Origin: Lacisediminihabitans sp040549465
GTDB lineage: Bacteria > Actinomycetota > Actinomycetes > Actinomycetales > Microbacteriaceae
Reading direction: 5' to 3'
NCBI RefSeq assembly: GCF_040549465.1
Contig: NZ_JBEPTL010000012.1
Span: forward strand, 1-64,000
Length of the DNA: 64,000 nucleotides
Numbering within the stretch: the first letter of the stretch is position 1; every line of letters begins with the position of its first letter. Positions 62,299 through 64,000 of the stretch are shown here, in pieces. The notes under the pieces are model-generated. The model worked only from the letters and a program-made list of their open reading frames with translations, was not told where the DNA came from and did no database searches. Position numbers and translations under genes: made by a program.

Positions 62299-63261
62299 CT
62301 AGTCAGCGCGTCTCGTAGCCGTAACCTGATCGATCACCAGGTGGGGTGGAAGAATCGTTCCTCTTTCTGCGGCTGCGTCGACGCGCCCGTCGATGATGTC
62401 TAGGAAACGCTCGAACTGCGTCGTCAATGGTTCCTCGGACGTCAGAAGTTCGGGAATTTCGATGACGGTCTGCTGACGGTAGCCGCGCCCCTCCACGTCA
62501 GCGGATTCGGAGACGTGTCGATAAACGGTCACATCCCGTCGCAGGAGGTCTACTTCGATCAGTTTGTCGAGTTCGTAGATGGATAGTAGACGGATTTTCC
62601 TGTGGCCCACGCGACTCGCTGAAACATGGGCGATCGCGCCGCTGTCGAACTCGAGAAGAGTTTCTGCCACATCTTCCGCTGCCGTTCCGGACCGCGGATG
62701 AAAATGGCCAAGAGCCGAATTGACGACCTGCGGGCTGCTTCCCAGGAGAAGGATGGAGAGGTCGACATCGTGTACGAGCAAATCCCATGCCACACCAGTT
62801 TTGATCCGCGGAGCGTAGGGCGAATGGCGCGTCGCCGTCACGTGGAAAGGGTGATCCAAGATGCTGCGCGCTGTCAGGACTGCGGGGTTGTAACGTTCGA
62901 GGAGCCCGCACATGAACGGCAGGTCGAGGCGATCCGCCAACGAGAGGATCTCCTCCGTGCGGAGGATATTGTCCGCGACCGGCTTTTCCACTAGGAGCGG
63001 TGTCGCGGAGTTGAGTACCTGCATAGCGAGCGGGTGGTGAGCTTCAGTGGCCGCTGCCACGATGACGCCGTCGACGCCGGAGAGATCGGGCAGTTCGGGG
63101 AGCCAAACAGTGCCGAATCGCGCGGCAGCTTCACGGCCAACGTCTTCCCGAGGGTCGACGACGGCCGCGAGGCTCGCCCGCTCTGACTGCGACACGACGC
63201 GAGCATGATTGAGCCCCATGTTTCCGGCTCCCACCAGAATCACCCTGCTCTGAGCCGCCAT
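62299..63261 (-). CDS. Gfo/Idh/MocA-family sugar oxidoreductase
   Basis: A 320-residue NAD-dependent oxidoreductase. Rossmann loop VILVGAGNMGLNHARVV, VIVAAATEAHH, the catalytic-block LLVEKPVADN, CGLLERYNPAV and DLLVHDVDLSILLLG are present. Its start overlaps the aminotransferase stop by one base (TGATG). This pairing recalls WbpB/WbpE or WlbA/WlbC-type steps, where a sugar C3 is oxidised and then aminated. Confidence 0.87.
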   Translation of the reverse strand: MAAQSRVILVGAGNMGLNHARVVSQSERASLAAVVDPREDVGREAAARFGTVWLPELPDLSGVDGVIVAAATEAHHPLAMQVLNSATPLLVEKPVADNILRTEEILSLADRLDLPFMCGLLERYNPAVLTARSILDHPFHVTATRHSPYAPRIKTGVAWDLLVHDVDLSILLLGSSPQVVNSALGHFHPRSGTAAEDVAETLLEFDSGAIAHVSASRVGHRKIRLLSIYELDKLIEVDLLRRDVTVYRHVSESADVEGRGYRQQTVIEIPELLTSEEPLTTQFERFLDIIDGRVDAAAERGTILPPHLVIDQVTATRRAD

Positions 63262-64000
63262 CAGGTAGATGCTGCCGTCGCGACGACCTCGGTGATAGTA
63301 GCAATATCGTCCGCGGAAAGTAGTGGGTGAACCGGAAGCGAGATGACTTGGGAGGCAACCCGCCTTGCGATGGGAACATCGCTCTTGAGAACCGCAGGAT
63401 GGTCGCGGTATGCGTCATAGTCAAAGAGCAGTCGCGGGTAGTAAACCCCTGCGCCGACTCCTGAACGATGAAGCGAAGCGACCATTTCGTCCCGGGAGAG
63501 CGCGCACTCATCGGTTACTCGAATCGTGAACTGGTGCCATACATGTCGGCGATCGGGATATTGTCGCGGTACCTCAATCCCCACAATACTGGCTAGTCCG
63601 GCAGACAAGGCATCGGCATTCGACCGCCGCTTGTCGACGGTCATGTCATATCGAGCGAGTTGCGGAATGGCCAGGGCCGCCTGGAGGTCGGTCAGTCGGT
63701 AGTTGTGCCCTGCGATTTCGTAGACATACCTTTCGCGCATTCCTTGATTGCGAAGAACGCGGAGCCGGTCAGCGACATCGTCGTCGTCCGTCGTTATCAT
63801 CCCACCTTCCCCCGTTGTCAGGTTTTTGGTGGCATAGAAGGAGAAGGATCCGAGGCCGAAGCTTCCGGCGGACTTGCCGCGGTAGGTCGCACCGTGCGAT
63901 TGAGCGGAGTCCTCGAGGATCGACAGCTCATGGGCTTTTGCCAACGCCACGAGGGGATCCATGTCGGCCATCTGGCCGTACAGATGCACGGGCATGATGA
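63261..64000 (-). CDS. DegT/DnrJ/EryC1 sugar aminotransferase (partial, cut by window end)
   Basis: The C-terminal 246 or so residues of a PLP-dependent sugar aminotransferase. VHLYGQMADMDPL, LEDSAQSHGATY, the PLP-lysine in FYATKNLTTGEGGM, HNYRLTDLQAALAI and HVWHQFTIRV are typical. The Met at 63995 is internal; the N-terminal 100 or more residues lie beyond the window. It likely transaminates the keto-sugar made by the oxidoreductase. Confidence 0.88.
   Translation of the reverse strand, partial: IMPVHLYGQMADMDPLVALAKAHELSILEDSAQSHGATYRGKSAGSFGLGSFSFYATKNLTTGEGGMITTDDDDVADRLRVLRNQGMRERYVYEIAGHNYRLTDLQAALAIPQLARYDMTVDKRRSNADALSAGLASIVGIEVPRQYPDRRHVWHQFTIRVTDECALSRDEMVASLHRSGVGAGVYYPRLLFDYDAYRDHPAVLKSDVPIARRVASQVISLPVHPLLSADDIATITEVVATAAST

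Overview
The window looks like a high-GC actinobacterial chromosome, most likely Micrococcales and probably Microbacteriaceae. The grounds are high-GC coding, many GTG starts, four-base ATGA/GTGA overlaps, an acyl-CoA carboxylase epsilon subunit, an LpdA-type flavoprotein, a Maf / RNA methyltransferase pair, an LCP wall ligase and a large rhamnose-polysaccharide locus. The first ~114 bases are an almost pure C/G run that looks like an assembly-edge artefact. No rRNA, tRNA, CRISPR array or insertion sequence was recognised.

Region 1 (0.17-13 kb) is nucleoside uptake and salvage: a nucleoside ABC transporter (ATPase plus two permeases), cytidine deaminase, pyrimidine-nucleoside phosphorylase, a small membrane protein, a nucleoside hydrolase, adenosine deaminase, a PTS IIA/IIB pair without IIC, a phosphohexomutase and purine nucleoside phosphorylase. 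Imported nucleosides would be deaminated and split, and the pentose phosphate passed on through the mutase. Region 2 (13-21 kb) holds an LpdA-like flavoprotein and a six-gene amino-sugar operon (SIS isomerase/deaminase, ROK kinase, NagA, PfkB kinase, class II aldolase, acyltransferase-like protein). It is divergent from a DeoR regulator, with a perfect palindrome next to the operon's -10.

Region 3 (21-33 kb) contains a DUF559/AbiEi-like gene between two copies of a 44-bp palindrome, the acyl-CoA carboxylase genes (alpha; beta plus epsilon), Maf, a TrmA/RumA-type methyltransferase, a three-gene signalling module, a 589-bp gene-free stretch full of hairpins, biotin ligase and a PH-domain protein. 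A second DUF559/AbiEi-like gene, at 6.5-7.5 kb, is broken by what looks like one extra copy of a 4-bp repeat and is also bounded by palindromes.

Region 4 (33-64 kb) is mainly envelope glycan synthesis: GtrA, purK/purE, an LCP protein, all four dTDP-rhamnose genes (rfbA, B, C, D), a Wzm/Wzt-type ABC exporter, several glycosyltransferases including a fused GT2+GT4 enzyme, a rhamnan-synthesis F protein, an O-acetylation pair (membrane acyltransferase plus SGNH-like protein), two large polytopic membrane proteins, a secreted GH25 lysozyme with ten FG-GAP/VCBS-like repeats, a polyprenyl-sugar synthase / GtrA pair, and an oxidoreductase / aminotransferase pair that runs off the window. Together these would make a rhamnose-rich, possibly acetylated polysaccharide, export it and attach it to the wall.

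Many first-of-operon genes carry a TANNNT-like -10 hexamer 6-8 nt before the start codon, which suggests leaderless transcription. The most unusual features are the palindrome-bounded DUF559/AbiEi-like genes with a switch-like tetranucleotide tract, and the hairpin-dense region near 29.5-29.7 kb.
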